From positions 1-64,000 of the forward strand of contig NZ_CAKLPY010000008.1 of NCBI RefSeq assembly GCF_923079645.1: 64,000 bases of DNA. Direction: 5' to 3'. Shown one piece after another: positions 7,234 to 18,975 of the stretch. The position numbers and the translations under genes are program-made. The notes beneath the pieces were generated by a model that did not search any database, was not told the origin of the DNA, and saw only the letters and a list, made by a program, of their open reading frames with translations. Within the stretch, counting starts at the first letter, position 1. Every line of letters begins with the position of its first letter. Source of the DNA: Emticicia aquatica (lineage in GTDB: Bacteria; Bacteroidota; Bacteroidia; Cytophagales; Spirosomataceae).

Positions 7234-10200
7234 ATGACAACTTCCAATGAATATTGTAATATGATGAAGATGCTACTTCTGATGCTTGCCATTATGGTAA
7301 GTTTTATTACGTTTTCGCAAAACGTTACTGTTAATCCCGGGGCTGGTTCTTACGCAGATTTATCGTCTGCATTTGCCGCCATTAATTTAGGCACACATAC
7401 TGGTGTGGTTACGGTAAGTATTGTTGGCAATACTGCTGAGCCAGCTGGTGGTGCAATTCTTAATGCCAGTGGGACGGGTGGTGCTTCTTACACATCTATT
7501 ACCATTTCTCCAAATGGTGGGGCTGCAAGAACAATTACTGGTGCTGCAACTGCGGGGTTGCCAATGATTGATTTAAATGGTGCCGATAATGTAACTTTTG
7601 ATGGATTAAATACTGGAGGGAATTCGCTTACTATTGAAAACACTACCGTGTCAGTTACATCGGGAACTTGTACATTACGTTTTGTTGGCGGTGCCACTTC
7701 TAACACCATTACAAGATGTTCTATTAAAGGTGCCAGCAATGCTTCTGTATCCACCAATGGTGCTACAATCATTTTCTCAATTGATGCCGTTACAGCAAAC
7801 GGTAACGACAACAATACCATTTCCAATTGTGATATCGGCCCTTCTGGTGCCAACCTGCCTACTAAAGCCATATTGGGCAATGGTTCTACTACCACTACGG
7901 CCATCGGTAACAGTGGTATCACCATCAATAACAATGACATTCACGACTATTTTGGAGCAGCAGTAACCAGTGCCGGAATTTCCACTAATGGTGGTTGTAA
8001 TACATGGAGTATTACCAATAACCGCTTTTATCAATCGGAAACCAGAACATGGACTACAGGTGCTCAACATAATGCAATAAATATTAGTAACACAACTGCC
8101 AATAGCGGTGCACAGGGATTTACCATTACGGGGAATATTGTTGGCTATGCTTCAAATACACAAACTGGAATATACACATTGACAGGTTCCAACGGTACTT
8201 TCCGTGGCATAGTCTTCAATGGTATTACCGCAGGTACAGTTTCCAACATTAATAATAATACGGTTGCTGCCGTTAGTGTAACCGGTGTTACATCAAGTGG
8301 TGTAAGCTCCGCTTCTCCTTTCATAGCCATTTACATAAACAATGGTGTGGCAAATACAAACAGCAATACTATCGGAAGCCAGTCAGCAACAGGTTCATTG
8401 GTTTATGCAACAAACTCTGCAGGTGCCGCTGATATGATGGGTTTCTTCAATTTCAGTAGTGATACTTGGACTGCAAACAACAATTTAATTGGAGGGATGA
8501 CGACTTCCAATGCGGGTACAGGAGCAGCCAATGCTTATGGTTTGCGTGTAAATACTACGTCAACGGTAACTACTACCCTGAATGGAAACACGATTGGGGG
8601 TACCGTAGCCAATTCCATTCAAAGTACGTCAACGGCAGCGAGTGCACAGGTGGCTGGTATTTTTATTTCAACGTCTTTTGCAACAGTCTCTAATAATACA
8701 ATCAGAAATCTTACGAATGCAGGCGGAACCGGAACAACAACAGCCGCATCGGTTGTGGGTATTGATTTTATCGGTGCAACGCCGGTTAACAACGCAGTAC
8801 AGAATACGATTTTTAACCTGAGCAACACCAATACTACATTAGCTACGGTTGTAACAGGTATTCAATTTACAGGTGCAACTGGAAATGTCGTGGAAAGTAA
8901 CCTGATTCACAGCCTGACGTCTGCAACAAACAGCACAACTGCAGAAGTAAATGGAATCAGGGTTGGGAGTGGTACTACCACCTTTCTTAACAATATGATT
9001 GCCATTGGTGCGAGCATTACCAATGCCATTGGTACGGCTGCCAGCAACTCGAACGTGAGCGGTGTTAATGGTATTAACGAAGTCCTGGGAACAAATAGTT
9101 TCTTTCATAACAGTGTTTATATAGGCGGGGCCCCAACAGCAGGTGTGGGGGCATCTTATGCCTTTAACGGAACCCAAACTACCATTACCCGCAGTTTCCA
9201 AGATAATATTTTCTTTAATGCAAGAAGTAACAGCGGGGCAACAGGTAAAAACTATGCAGTGAAAATAAATGGTACCACTCCCAATCCAACCGGCCTAACC
9301 ATTAACAACAACATTTATTTTGCCAACGGAACCGGTGGAGTATTTGGATTTTTCAATTCTTTAGATGTAGCCAATCTTGCGGCCTGGAAAACGGCTGTTG
9401 GGCAGGATGCTGTAAGCTTTGAAAGCAACCCTCTATACATTGACCCCACCAATGCAACACCTGACCTGCATCTCCATCCAACCTCTGCTACAGTAGCAGA
9501 GGGCAATGGGGTTGATGTGGGTGTAGTGAATGATTATGACGGGCAAACAAGGGCTGGTTTAACACCAGTTGATATTGGTGCTGATGCTGGTAATTTTATT
9601 GGGGTTGATTTAGCCCCCCCCGTAATCACTTATACCCCTTTAGGGTTTAGTTGCAATACAGCCAACAGGACACTTAACGGCGTTACCATAACAGACGTTT
9701 CTGGTGTACCTACAGCGGGTGCATTGCAGCCCAGGATTTACTATCGCAAAAATGCGGGTGCCTGGTTCTCATCGCAAGGTGTATTGGCCAGTGGAACTGC
9801 CACCAACGGTACCTGGAACTTTACCATTGTTGCAGCCGATATGGGCGGTTTGGTCATTAGCAACAACGTACAGTATTATGTCATTGCACAGGATATTGTG
9901 CCAACACCAAATATTGGTTCAAACTCAGGTGCAGGCCTGGTAGCTACAAATGTTAATACAGTTACCACAGCCCCAACAACACCAAATAATTACAATGTGG
10001 TGAGCACTATCAGCGGTACATATACAGTGGGTGCTACAGGAGATTACCCCACAATTACAGCGGCGTTTAATGCATACAACAACAGTTGTCTGGGTGGTCC
10101 GGTTGTATTCAGCTTGATTGATGCAGCATATACAAACACTTCCGATACCCTGCGAGCCAATCCGTTTGCCAGTAACTTCAATACACTTACCATAAGGCCT

Positions 10201-12876
10201 GCTGCTGCGGGAACCACCATTACAGGTAACATGAATGGCCCTGCCATTGTATTGCTGGATGCCGATTTTATTACCATTGATGGTTCATCTGCCAGCTCAA
10301 TTGCCAGTCCCTGTGCTGTGGGCGGAAATGCAACTATCAGGGATTTGACCATTACCAATACTAACGTGGGTACATCGGCTGGTGTAATATCTATAGCAAC
10401 CGGTGTAAATGGTGCACAGAACAATACCGTTAAAAATGTGAATATCCTTGGGCAGGACCCCACAACCACATTGATTGGTATTGCTGTGGGTGGTAATACA
10501 ATGGGTACTACCGGGGCAGATAATGACAATATTACCATAGACAACTGCAGTGTAAGAAGGACTATTTTTGGTATTTATAATGCCGGTAGCAGTGCCGCCA
10601 ACCGCAACACGGGCAGTAAAATAATCCGTAACGAACTTTCAGCCACTACCACCAACCGCATCAGGCGGGTAGGCATCATATTATTCAACAATGATGGTAT
10701 TGAAGTTTCCTATAACAGCATTGGTGGTATCGAAACCGACGAAAGTGCAGATGCAATAGGTATAGCTCTTGGTACTCAGGCCATTGACCTTACAAATGTC
10801 ACTTCGGGAGAAGTGGTGAATGCAGTGGTTGCCAACAACAAAATTAATGGTGTTGCCAGCCTAAATACCACTGGTTTTTCAGCGGCAGGTATTACTGTTG
10901 CAGGAGGTAATTCGGGTGCAAACACCATCTATAATAATATGATAACAGGTGTAATAGCTCCTTCAACAGCACCAGATATACTTGCAGGTATTTACGTAAT
11001 TGGAGCTGCAGGGGCAAATACCCGTTTGTACTTTAATTCAATTTCTATGACAGGTGACAGGGGTGCCGTAACAGTGCAATCGCCATCTTATGGTATTGCC
11101 ATTACCGGTACTGACCCTACAGTTGATTTACGAAACAATATTTTATATACAACTCAAATTGCCTCAGGTGGTGGTGCAGATGCCAAAAGCTATGCAATAG
11201 GTATGGTAAGCACTACGTTTGCCAACCTCAATTCCAATTACAATGCCTTCTGGAGCACAGGCACCAACGATGGTGGATTTCGTTCGGGATCTTTAGGTAT
11301 AGCTGCTGGTACCAGTTATGCTACATTGGCTGGATGGGCTGCTGCAGTTGCCAATGATGCCAATTCAATAGAGACAGATCCGTTATTTAATAACCCGCTT
11401 AGTAATCTTCATTTAACTACATTTGAGCCGCTGGCTACACCTTTAGAAGGTATTACAAATGATTGTGATTGTGAAACGCGTAGTGCAACAACTCCAGATA
11501 TCGGAGCGGATGAGCTTATAAATTGCTCTGTTACCCTTAGTTCCCCTACGGGTACCAATAACCAAACGGTATGTATCAATACGGCAATAACCGCTATTAT
11601 TTATAACACCACCGGTGCCACGGGCATTGGCGTTGTCACCGGCTTACCAGGAGGTGTAAGTGCAAATTGGGCAACCAATGTGCTCACTATCAGCGGTACG
11701 CCAACTGCATCGGGTACGTTTAATTACATTATCCCCTTGACTGGCGGCCCTTGCACAACAGGAACGATAACCGGTACAATAACGGTAAATGCCATTCCCA
11801 CCGCTCCAACCATTACAGCCAGCGGACCAACCACGTTTTGTAATGGTGGCTCTGTTACCTTAAATTCAAATGTAGGTAATAATAATGCGTTAAATTTTGT
11901 AAAAACGAGTAGTCAATACGTTAGCGTTCCGCATAGTGCCAGTATCAATTTGGGAGCAACATTTACGATGGAAGCTTGGGTAAAGTACTCAGGGCAAAAT
12001 GTAACAATTGTAGATAAAGGCGATTACGACTTTTTATGGATGCTGAATCCTGACCCTTTAAGTTCGGGGTTGAATACCTTGAAAATGGGTTTTTACACAA
12101 AAAATACAGGAGTATGGTCTTATTCAACGGGTACCGTTTCAGAAAATACGTGGACGCATGTGGCTATTACCCTCGACGCAGGTATACTTACTTTTTATGT
12201 CAATGGAGTAGCTGCAGGGACTGCCTCAGTTACTTTTTCACAAGATGCACTGGAAATGAATATTGGCAGACAACAACCCACTTATTGTATCTGTAATCAT
12301 TTTAATGGTAGCATGGATGAGTTACGACTTTGGAATATTGTAAGAACTCCGGCCCAAATGCTGACCAATATGAACAGCACGATTCCGACCAATAGTACAG
12401 GATTGGTAGCCTATTATAAGTTTGATGAAGGCTCGGGCACAACCACTGCTGATGCTACTGGGAATGGCAATAATGGAACATTGGTAAACAGCCCTACTTG
12501 GGAAGCACCTGCTACATCGCCTGTCAATGCCGTTGTTTGGTTGCCTGGTGGAGCAACAACACCAAGTATTGTTGTTAATAATGCTGGTACCTATACAGCT
12601 ACAGTTACTAATGGTTATGGTTGCAGCACTTCATCAAGCACCATTGTAAATGTCAACTCAAATGCAGCTTTAGTAACCCTCACAAGCCCAACTGATGATT
12701 ATTCAACGGGGATAATTCTGAAAACAGCATCGAGTGTAAATGGTAACATAACGGCTACCAATAAAGTAACTGGCACGGCCAAAGTTGATTATAAAGCCAC
12801 GTCAATTCAACTAAATGCAGGTTTTAAGGCTGATAACGGAACAGTATTTAATGCAGTCGTGGGGGGGTGTAATTGA
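7234..12876 (+). CDS. Giant secreted surface protein: parallel beta-helix, Ig-like and LamG domains
   Basis: About 1,880 aa. A signal sequence ([20 protein letters not shown]) is followed by two long blocks rich in N, T, G and A with right-handed beta-helix rungs (repeats such as NNTI, ITNN, VSNN). Each block is closed by a similar motif ([16 protein letters not shown] and [15 protein letters not shown]). Next come an Ig-like region ([20 protein letters not shown]), a concanavalin A/LamG-type domain (about residues 1560-1740, [24 protein letters not shown]) and a conserved Cytophagales-type C-terminus ([17 protein letters not shown]). It is probably a cell-surface adhesin or polysaccharide-binding protein; the C-terminal motif may serve sorting, which is inference. 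The TTG at 7207 is a possible earlier start. GC is clearly higher than in the flanks, suggesting transfer. It contains C8 and G7 tracts. Confidence 0.9.
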   Translation: MTTSNEYCNMMKMLLLMLAIMVSFITFSQNVTVNPGAGSYADLSSAFAAINLGTHTGVVTVSIVGNTAEPAGGAILNASGTGGASYTSITISPNGGAARTITGAATAGLPMIDLNGADNVTFDGLNTGGNSLTIENTTVSVTSGTCTLRFVGGATSNTITRCSIKGASNASVSTNGATIIFSIDAVTANGNDNNTISNCDIGPSGANLPTKAILGNGSTTTTAIGNSGITINNNDIHDYFGAAVTSAGISTNGGCNTWSITNNRFYQSETRTWTTGAQHNAINISNTTANSGAQGFTITGNIVGYASNTQTGIYTLTGSNGTFRGIVFNGITAGTVSNINNNTVAAVSVTGVTSSGVSSASPFIAIYINNGVANTNSNTIGSQSATGSLVYATNSAGAADMMGFFNFSSDTWTANNNLIGGMTTSNAGTGAANAYGLRVNTTSTVTTTLNGNTIGGTVANSIQSTSTAASAQVAGIFISTSFATVSNNTIRNLTNAGGTGTTTAASVVGIDFIGATPVNNAVQNTIFNLSNTNTTLATVVTGIQFTGATGNVVESNLIHSLTSATNSTTAEVNGIRVGSGTTTFLNNMIAIGASITNAIGTAASNSNVSGVNGINEVLGTNSFFHNSVYIGGAPTAGVGASYAFNGTQTTITRSFQDNIFFNARSNSGATGKNYAVKINGTTPNPTGLTINNNIYFANGTGGVFGFFNSLDVANLAAWKTAVGQDAVSFESNPLYIDPTNATPDLHLHPTSATVAEGNGVDVGVVNDYDGQTRAGLTPVDIGADAGNFIGVDLAPPVITYTPLGFSCNTANRTLNGVTITDVSGVPTAGALQPRIYYRKNAGAWFSSQGVLASGTATNGTWNFTIVAADMGGLVISNNVQYYVIAQDIVPTPNIGSNSGAGLVATNVNTVTTAPTTPNNYNVVSTISGTYTVGATGDYPTITAAFNAYNNSCLGGPVVFSLIDAAYTNTSDTLRANPFASNFNTLTIRPAAAGTTITGNMNGPAIVLLDADFITIDGSSASSIASPCAVGGNATIRDLTITNTNVGTSAGVISIATGVNGAQNNTVKNVNILGQDPTTTLIGIAVGGNTMGTTGADNDNITIDNCSVRRTIFGIYNAGSSAANRNTGSKIIRNELSATTTNRIRRVGIILFNNDGIEVSYNSIGGIETDESADAIGIALGTQAIDLTNVTSGEVVNAVVANNKINGVASLNTTGFSAAGITVAGGNSGANTIYNNMITGVIAPSTAPDILAGIYVIGAAGANTRLYFNSISMTGDRGAVTVQSPSYGIAITGTDPTVDLRNNILYTTQIASGGGADAKSYAIGMVSTTFANLNSNYNAFWSTGTNDGGFRSGSLGIAAGTSYATLAGWAAAVANDANSIETDPLFNNPLSNLHLTTFEPLATPLEGITNDCDCETRSATTPDIGADELINCSVTLSSPTGTNNQTVCINTAITAIIYNTTGATGIGVVTGLPGGVSANWATNVLTISGTPTASGTFNYIIPLTGGPCTTGTITGTITVNAIPTAPTITASGPTTFCNGGSVTLNSNVGNNNALNFVKTSSQYVSVPHSASINLGATFTMEAWVKYSGQNVTIVDKGDYDFLWMLNPDPLSSGLNTLKMGFYTKNTGVWSYSTGTVSENTWTHVAITLDAGILTFYVNGVAAGTASVTFSQDALEMNIGRQQPTYCICNHFNGSMDELRLWNIVRTPAQMLTNMNSTIPTNSTGLVAYYKFDEGSGTTTADATGNGNNGTLVNSPTWEAPATSPVNAVVWLPGGATTPSIVVNNAGTYTATVTNGYGCSTSSSTIVNVNSNAALVTLTSPTDDYSTGIILKTASSVNGNITATNKVTGTAKVDYKATSIQLNAGFKADNGTVFNAVVGGCN
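9614..9621 (+). repeat. C8 homopolymer tract inside the surface-protein gene
   Basis: Eight consecutive C within the coding frame near codon 794, at the join between the first beta-helix block and the next domain. A slip of one base would truncate the protein, so it is a candidate contingency tract. A G7 run at 12861-12867 lies at the last codons and would only alter the C-terminus. Confidence 0.6.
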
Positions 12877-13288
12877 AATGATACTTCAGAACTAATATTT
12901 TTCAAATCCTCTAATAAATAAACCTCTTCCATCGGACATTTATGAGTGTGGTTCGTCCCTGACGCTTTTTTAATTAAATAAAATCAATCGAAATTCAAAC
13001 TAAGAAAGTCCTAAATATATTTTTTATAAAAGTCATGAAAACCTATAACCTCATTTATTTCGGCATTAGAAAAAATATGAACAATTAGAAAAACTATTTT
13101 TATCTGTAACTATTTACTCAGACAACCCCTAATAAAAAAGGTCAGTAGCCAGTGAAAACTTGGCAACGCTAATACCTCCCTCTAAAGTTTGACACTCAGG
13201 GTGTTTTCCTAAGTTTCCAATAAGTGATACCTTGTTGAGACTTCTCATTATTTCTATTTTACAATTTTGATATTTCTTTCTCAAAGAC
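12877..13288. other. Intergenic stretch without recognised gene
   Basis: About 410 bp between the convergent surface-protein and resolvase genes. No coding frame, RNA gene or strong terminator was seen. One outer end of the transposon could lie here, but no terminal repeat was identified. Confidence 0.5.
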
Positions 13289-13888
13289 TTATTTTAGTTG
13301 GTTTTTCTGCAACCAGTTAAAAAGATTCGACTCAGAAGAGCTATATCTTTTAGCTATGAATTTTTTAGTTGAACCATTACTGAGAAGAGCTTCAATCTCA
13401 ATTTTATATTTATCCAATTTACTTTTCCCAGCTCCAACAGGTCTTCCAAGTTTTACCCCATTGGCTTTTTTAGTTTGCAGTGCCTCTTTTGTTCTTTTAG
13501 AAATCAAGTCTCTTTCTATTTCTGCAACCATTGAAAATACCATTGCCATCACTTTACTCTGAATGGTATCGTCCAATTGCCAGTTTCCTTTAACGGTATA
13601 AATCTTGATTCCTTTCTGAGTGGCTATCGAAATTATTTCCATGCACTCAAGCATACTTCTACCCAATCGAGAAAATTCACTTAATAGAATGGTATCTCCC
13701 GAAGTAAGCGTTTCAACAATATCTCCAATTTTTCTTTCTCTCCAATGAATTCTGCCCGAAGCCTTTTCTTCAACGAATTCAACTTTACCTAAATTTTTAT
13801 CATTGGCAAGGTGTAGTAGTTGAGATTTGTTTTTTTCAAGGTCTTGGTCAATGGTTGAAACCCTTAAATAAGCGACATTTCTTGGCAT
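13289..13888 (-). CDS. Serine recombinase, resolvase/invertase family
   Basis: A 199-aa protein of the usual length for small serine recombinases. The N-terminal catalytic domain has nucleophile Ser11 in YLRVSTIDQD, the conserved arginines in LSEFSRLGRS, and the long E-helix region (AEIERDLISKRTKEAL). The C-terminus holds a helix-turn-helix (TKKFIAKRYSSSESNLFNWL). It cuts and rejoins DNA at short dyad sites. It is divergent from the transposase at 14005, with a palindrome between them, so it is most simply the cointegrate resolvase of the decayed transposon. An invertase acting on nearby DNA is the alternative. Confidence 0.9.
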   Translation of the reverse strand: MPRNVAYLRVSTIDQDLEKNKSQLLHLANDKNLGKVEFVEEKASGRIHWRERKIGDIVETLTSGDTILLSEFSRLGRSMLECMEIISIATQKGIKIYTVKGNWQLDDTIQSKVMAMVFSMVAEIERDLISKRTKEALQTKKANGVKLGRPVGAGKSKLDKYKIEIEALLSNGSTKKFIAKRYSSSESNLFNWLQKNQLK

Positions 13889-13951
13889 AATTTTAGTTAT
13901 TCGATAAATAGGTAATGATTTGAATTATAATGGATTAAAACATTCTGTAAT

Positions 13952-13971
13952 ATTAGATATTTTTATCTAAT
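13952..13971. promoter_or_regulatory. Palindrome between resolvase and transposase (possible res site/operator)
   Basis: ATTAGATA (13952-13959) and TATCTAAT (13964-13971) form an 8-bp inverted repeat with a TTTT centre. It sits in the 116-bp gap between the divergent recombinase and transposase, where a serine-resolvase binding site would be expected. Function is inferred from place only. Confidence 0.4.
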
Positions 13972-14004
13972 TATTCAAGTGGTATATATGAACGTTTAAA
14001 CTAT

Positions 14005-16073
14005 ATGAAAATTTCTGAATTTTTGAACGAAGATTTCATTCAGTATCAAGATTTATTGTATGTCTGAAATACATACCTGCTTGATGTTTGTAAAATTCCC
14101 TCTCAGAAGATAGCAGGAATTATAGCTGCTTTTCAAACTAAAAAGACAATCTATGGAAAGCATATCAAGTCAGGCGAAAGTATTTGGCTTGAATATGACC
14201 ACTTGCCATCAAAAATTAGGGAATCTAAATTACTACCATCAAAACCTGCTTTGATTGAAAACTTGAAAAGTAATAAGTTTGACTATGACAAAGAAAATAA
14301 CTCTTTGTATCAGCGTGAAATGGTTTTACTGAATATTGCTGTTGATAATTCAGAAATGTTTATCGTTGAATTTAGAGAGTATAAAATTCCTAAAAATAAA
14401 ATTAGTCCTTATTGCAAAACATATGCAACGCTAAAATTATTGATACAATTTGAACACCTTAAAATTCATGAAAAATATAATTTGTACAATGCTATTTCGG
14501 ATTCAGAGTTTTCATTTCAATCAAATAATATCGACTATTTTTATGCAAAATATGCCGATATAGTGGCATTTGGATTAGTAAGGAGCATTACTCACAAAGG
14601 AGTATCGAATAAAAATGCTAATAAAATTACAAAAACACATGAAGACCTCGTTGGGCATTTTTATCGGCATGGAAATAAACTTTCCAGAACAGATATTCTA
14701 CAAAAAGTCGATACAGCCCTAAAATTAAAAAATCTTCAACCGATTAGTCTTTCTACTGTAAAAAGGATTCTTTTGAATAACGATAATAAAAATCTTGACG
14801 ATATGGTTAGGAATGGAGAAACTTGGATGAAAAACACGATTTTACCATTTCTAATTCGTTCAGAACCAGAAAATTCAGGAGACCATTACCAAATTGATGC
14901 AACCAAATTACAAATTTATTGCAAAGAAGGAAGCAGAGAGGGAGCATTTTTATGGATTGCTGTTGTAATTGATGGATACTCTCGACAAATTATGGGCTTT
15001 GCTATTGCCGATAAAGAGACGCCTGATTTATATGCAAAAGCCCTTAAATCAGCCTTTTTAAGAGCAAATTGGTTACCTGCTGAAATATTAAGAGATAATT
15101 ATTTGGGTTATACTCGGGATAACGAACTATGTGATTTGATTCAACAAACAGAAAATTTAGGAGTCATTTGGCGAGCTCATAAAGTAGGAAACCCTCGGGA
15201 CAAAGGTATCGTTGAAAGTTTTAATCATATTTTTAATACGGTGTTTTGTAAACAGATTTCTGGTTATATAGGAGAAGGAATTAAAAGCAAAAATATAAAT
15301 GCAAGACCTAATCCAGAAATGCTGACCTTTATGAAAAAGAATAAGCTCTTACTAAACATCGATGAAGTTATTTTAAGAGTGACTGCAAGTATTCATAAAT
15401 ATAATAGGGATGGAACGCAAAATGAAAAAATCCCCCTTTAGAAAAGTTCCAACTAAAACCGCCTAAAAACACAATTGTCCTCAATAGTGAATCAGATGCT
15501 CTGATTTACTTTAAAAAGAAAATAGTAAAAGTATCTCGTTCAACTATCTGTATAAATGTGAATGGTTGTTCTCATTTCTATCGCCTTTCAAAAACAGACT
15601 TAATTTTAGCATTACACGATACGATGGTTCAGGTTAGATATGACCCCAACTATATGTTGTCAATATATCTTTTTACAGAATTAGAAAGTAAATTTATTAC
15701 TCGCTTACATGAAGTACCCATTATTCCACTTGCTCAGGTAAATCAAACAATTGATGACCAATCAAATTTACACGCTTATTTTCAGCAAAATAAACAGCTT
15801 TTAAAAGACTTACAGCAAAAGATTGAAGAGCGTCAATCAGCGATTGATGCTTTGGACTTACCGCCTCATGTGTTAGAGTCTGGCTTTTCAGGTGATTTAG
15901 AAATTTATAAATCAGAAAAAGAAGAAAAAATAGATATAGATTATGGTAATAGTATTCAACTGCCTAAAGATAAAAAACTAAAAACAGATAAAACTTTCAT
16001 CAAATACAGAACTGTTTACAATGAAATACAGGATTTACTATATAAGCAAAAAGGAACAGCCAAAAGATTATAG
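14005..16073 (+). pseudogene. Mu/TnsB-like DDE transposase, broken by a stop and a frameshift
   Basis: The frame opens at an ATG at 14005 (MKISEFLNEDFIQYQDLLYV), meets an in-frame TGA at 14065-14067, then continues openly to 15441. The middle holds the integrase (rve) core: first Asp in HYQIDATKLQIY, second in EILRDNYLG, and a Glu in KGIVESFNHIF. At 15431-15435 a C5 run has lost one base (C6 would restore the frame); the next frame reads PLEKFQLKPPKNTIVLN and continues through the Mu-transposase C-terminal barrel and a lysine-rich tail to 16073. Repairing both lesions gives about 690 aa, normal for this family. It probably once worked with the ATPase that follows after 2 nt. Confidence 0.85.
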
Positions 16074-16075
16074 TT

Positions 16076-16789
16076 ATGGAACTAAACAACTTCAACATAG
16101 ATTTAATTAAAAAACCACCTGTTGGTCTGACTCTTGAAACCAACACTTTAAAAATCATCAATGAAAATTGCTATGATGCTTTAGAGTGGTTGCCTTTATC
16201 GGCGACTCGGGTTTTGGTAAGACCAAATCTTTGGCGTACTTTTTGAATAAAAATCGTAATGTTTATTATGTTGTTGTTGAAAAAAGTATGACTTCCAGAA
16301 AGTTTTACATAGAACTTCTGAATATTTTAGGGTTTACTAATACCTTTGGTGGTAGCGACCTGAACAATTTAATCAAAAGCATTAGCTTTCATCTTAATCA
16401 ATCTAAACAACCAAACCTTTTAATTATTGACGAAGCTGGTAAGTTTAGTGCTAATCAACTCCTATATTTACACGAAATAAGAGATAATACAAAAATAACA
16501 CAGGTATAATTCTTTGTGGTCCGCCATATTTCAAAAAAAATATGGAAAATTGGAAGCTTTCTGAAAAACAAGGAATTTCTGAACTTTATCGAAGGATTCA
16601 GTCTTGGATAACTTTAGAACAACCAACCATGAAAGAAAAAAAGCTTTTTGTGCAGAACACGGTATTTTATCAGAATTGGCAGATGAAATATGTCAAGAGA
16701 GCAAGGATTTTGGAACGTTGGAGAACAAAATTTTGGAAAGTCGAATATTGCCACTAAAAACACTTTTGACAGATACAAATATTGTGTAA
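16076..16789 (+). pseudogene. TnsC/MuB-like AAA ATPase of the transposon, multiply frameshifted
   Basis: It starts 2 nt after the transposase stop with MELNNFNIDLIKKPPVG. A frame change near 16186 leads to the Walker A motif (FIGDSGFGKTKS); Walker B is LLIIDEAGKF. A second change near 16505 leads to GIILCGPPYFKKNMENWK, and a third near 16605 leads to HERKKAFCAEHGILSELADE and the end at 16789. The reassembled protein is about 237 aa, right for a transposition-helper ATPase that chooses target DNA. Three frame changes show real decay rather than a single sequencing error. Confidence 0.85.
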
Positions 16790-17289
16790 AATGGCAAAAC
16801 GAGTGAAGTAAAATTATATCTTTGAAATAGTAAAAAGGTCAATGGGCAATTGTTATAATATTTTAGCATTTAAAAAGAAAACATTGAATAAAACAGAAAG
16901 AAAAATATTTATTTCAATGAGCAAAATATGATTGAAAATTGGCTTTAGTAATACAAAAAGAAGTTTTTCCAAATAAAATTATATCTAATATTTCAGGAAA
17001 CGAGGATAAATTTGGGTAATAGCTAAACCCAAAATAATAGAAATAAGTATCGAAACATACTCAAAATGGCTTATTTGATTCATGTTCATGGAAGATTTTT
17101 CAATTTAAATTTTCTATCTTTGATAATTGTGGTAAGATTTCCGTGCAATAAAAATAACGTTCTAAATCGCAATAAGTCATCGTTATTTCATTGTGTTCAA
17201 GGAAAAATATATGATGTCAAATGCAAATAATATTTGGCTTACTATTTTTATCTAGCTAAAATGAGGGTCATTTAATTTTTTATCGAAAT
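16790..17289. other. Intergenic stretch, AT-rich
   Basis: About 500 bp with no supported frame, RNA or hairpin. It probably contains the right end of the dead transposon and the promoter of the secreted gene at 17290, but neither could be fixed by eye. Confidence 0.5.
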
Positions 17290-17928
17290 ATGAAAAAATT
17301 ATTTTTAACATTCTTAATATTTAATCTTTCCATACAAATTACATTAGCTCAGAAAAGGCAAGAAATCATGATAAATGATTTTGATGACAAACCACAAACT
17401 GTAAACTGGTGGCGGGATAATGAGCATGTGAAATTTTCTTATGATGAAATCAAAAAGAATCAAGCAAATAAACGGTCGAAAGCGTGCCTTTATGTAAAAT
17501 GGGATTCAATAACGACCACTAAACCATTTACATGGTTTACGGACCTTAAAGCTGATTCACTTGCTGCTGACGGAATGGAGTCAAAATGGAAATCTTTTCA
17601 ACAGAATACCTGGCTATCTTTTTGGTGTAAAGGCGGTGAGGGAGACACTTTAATGCTTCATTATCTTGTATTAAGTAAAGGACATAGTAGCAAGTGGGGG
17701 GCTACAACCATGATACCTGTTATTGCTAAAAAATGGACTTTTTATAAGGTTCGGTTTGTAGATTTACAGTATGAAAACTGGGGCAAAATTACAGCTGATT
17801 TTGATTTAAACACAGATATTGGCCGATGTTTTGAAGTGGGTTTGAGGTCAGGATTAGTCACTCCCAAAGGCTATATTGAAGCATGGTTTGACAATATAAA
17901 ACTTACCAATTACGAACCTTTTAAATAA
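17290..17928 (+). CDS. Secreted galactose-binding-like (CBM-type) protein
   Basis: A 212-aa protein with a signal peptide (MKKLFLTFLIFNLSIQITLAQ) and a single beta-sandwich-like domain opening with IMINDFDDKPQTVNWW and ending EAWFDNIKLTNYEPF. This opening and closing pattern is typical of CBM11/CIA30-like carbohydrate-binding modules, with many exposed tryptophans. No catalytic domain is attached. Five nucleotides separate it from the next secreted protein, so both are one operon and probably bind the same glycan, perhaps with an enzyme encoded elsewhere. Confidence 0.7.
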   Translation: MKKLFLTFLIFNLSIQITLAQKRQEIMINDFDDKPQTVNWWRDNEHVKFSYDEIKKNQANKRSKACLYVKWDSITTTKPFTWFTDLKADSLAADGMESKWKSFQQNTWLSFWCKGGEGDTLMLHYLVLSKGHSSKWGATTMIPVIAKKWTFYKVRFVDLQYENWGKITADFDLNTDIGRCFEVGLRSGLVTPKGYIEAWFDNIKLTNYEPFK

Positions 17929-17933
17929 TTATT

Positions 17934-18626
17934 ATGAGATTCTGGAGGATTATTTTATTAAATCTTTTTTTACATCTTGGTACTTTTACTTTTTTGATAG
18001 CCCAAGTTCCAAAGGATTATAAGGGAAAACCATTCAAAGATAAATATTACAAATTAGGTGCTCAGCCAATTCCCGGCAGAGTGGAACTGGCATACTATGA
18101 TTTAGGAGGAGAAGGCGTTGCCTACCATGATAATACACCTGAAAATGAAGGTGCTAAATTAAATCATGAGGTGCATGATTATGGCAGTCATTGGCGTCCA
18201 GGAATACCAGCTTACATTGCATTCTTTCGTGAAAATGAAGCGGTAGATATATCTTATACTAAAGATTGGGCAGATTTTAACCATCCCAATAAAGTTGATC
18301 CTAAAGTAAATCAACTTTACATAGGCTGGGAGGAAGATGGTGAATGGACGAATTATACAGTTAACATATTAAAACCCGGAAGATACCGCATCATTACAGT
18401 TTATGGTTATAAGGATAATAAATCGGAAATGTGGTTGAATAACAAAAAAGCCACCACATTGGTATTACCCGAAAATACTGGCGACTGGCACAAATGGACA
18501 CAGGCCACCATTGGTGAGATATTTTTTCCCAATGCTGGATTGAACCTACTTACATTAAAATATAATAAAGGAGCCAACTTGGCTTACCTTGATTTTTTAC
18601 TTGTGGAAGAATTCAAAGGAAAATAA
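17934..18626 (+). CDS. Secreted CBM6-like carbohydrate-binding protein
   Basis: A 230-aa protein: signal peptide (ILLNLFLHLGTFTFLIAQ), then a CBM6-like lectin fold. Typical landmarks are IPGRVELAYYDLGGEGVAYHD near the start, YIGWEEDGEWTNYTVNI in the middle and the closing LAYLDFLLVEE. In CBM6 the opening is usually IPGxIEAEDYD; here AYYD replaces it. It follows the other binding protein after 5 nt. It has no catalytic residues of its own, so a role in capturing or sensing a polysaccharide at the cell surface is the best guess. Confidence 0.75.
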   Translation: MRFWRIILLNLFLHLGTFTFLIAQVPKDYKGKPFKDKYYKLGAQPIPGRVELAYYDLGGEGVAYHDNTPENEGAKLNHEVHDYGSHWRPGIPAYIAFFRENEAVDISYTKDWADFNHPNKVDPKVNQLYIGWEEDGEWTNYTVNILKPGRYRIITVYGYKDNKSEMWLNNKKATTLVLPENTGDWHKWTQATIGEIFFPNAGLNLLTLKYNKGANLAYLDFLLVEEFKGK

Positions 18627-18975
18627 AAAGATACACTGTTATATAAAATAGTCATTTCCTGCAAGCCAACTTCTTTTATCTTTACGTAAGTAGCGTATGA
18701 CGTCACTTTTTTTCTTTGTAATGTCTTGATTATCATTTATATACATCATTTAAGCCAAGTTAAATCAGCAGCAAATGTTTTGCTGCATAATTTATCCCAA
18801 AACACAAACTATTATTTAAAATTACTCATTCAAACATCTCTTTGTTGCCGAATAAGAATAAAGCAAATAGTATCTACACGAAATTCCAAAATTGTATTAA
18901 TTAATAAAGGATTTTTCAAAAGTCTTCAGTTTATTGACGTATTATTTGAGTGTGTTCTGGCAAAATTTCTCCGCT
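18627..18975. other. Intergenic stretch between convergent genes
   Basis: About 350 bp between the CBM6-like gene and the LytTR gene. An open frame at 18726-19019 on the plus strand overlaps the LytTR gene and has no protein-like features. No clear terminator hairpin is visible. Confidence 0.5.

Larger units (their letters stand above)
13289..16789. mobile_element. Decayed Mu/Tn7-like transposon (resolvase, DDE transposase, AAA ATPase)
   Basis: Gene content and order (divergent serine recombinase, MuA/TnsB-like transposase with C-terminal beta-barrel part, then MuB/TnsC-like ATPase) fit a Tn7/Tn5053/Mu-type element. No TniQ-like gene follows. Both core transposition genes carry stops or frameshifts, so the element is immobile unless helped in trans. 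Outer inverted repeats and target duplications could not be found by eye; the limits given are those of the genes. Confidence 0.7.

Noticed and set aside
7488-7940. Long antisense frames inside the surface-protein gene (also 10044-10544)
   Set aside because: They are shadows created by the biased codons of a repetitive Thr/Asn/Gly-rich protein; no start context or family features.
12861-12867. G7 tract as phase switch of the surface protein
   Set aside because: It lies in the last codons, so slippage would hardly change the protein; only the C8 tract is kept as a candidate.
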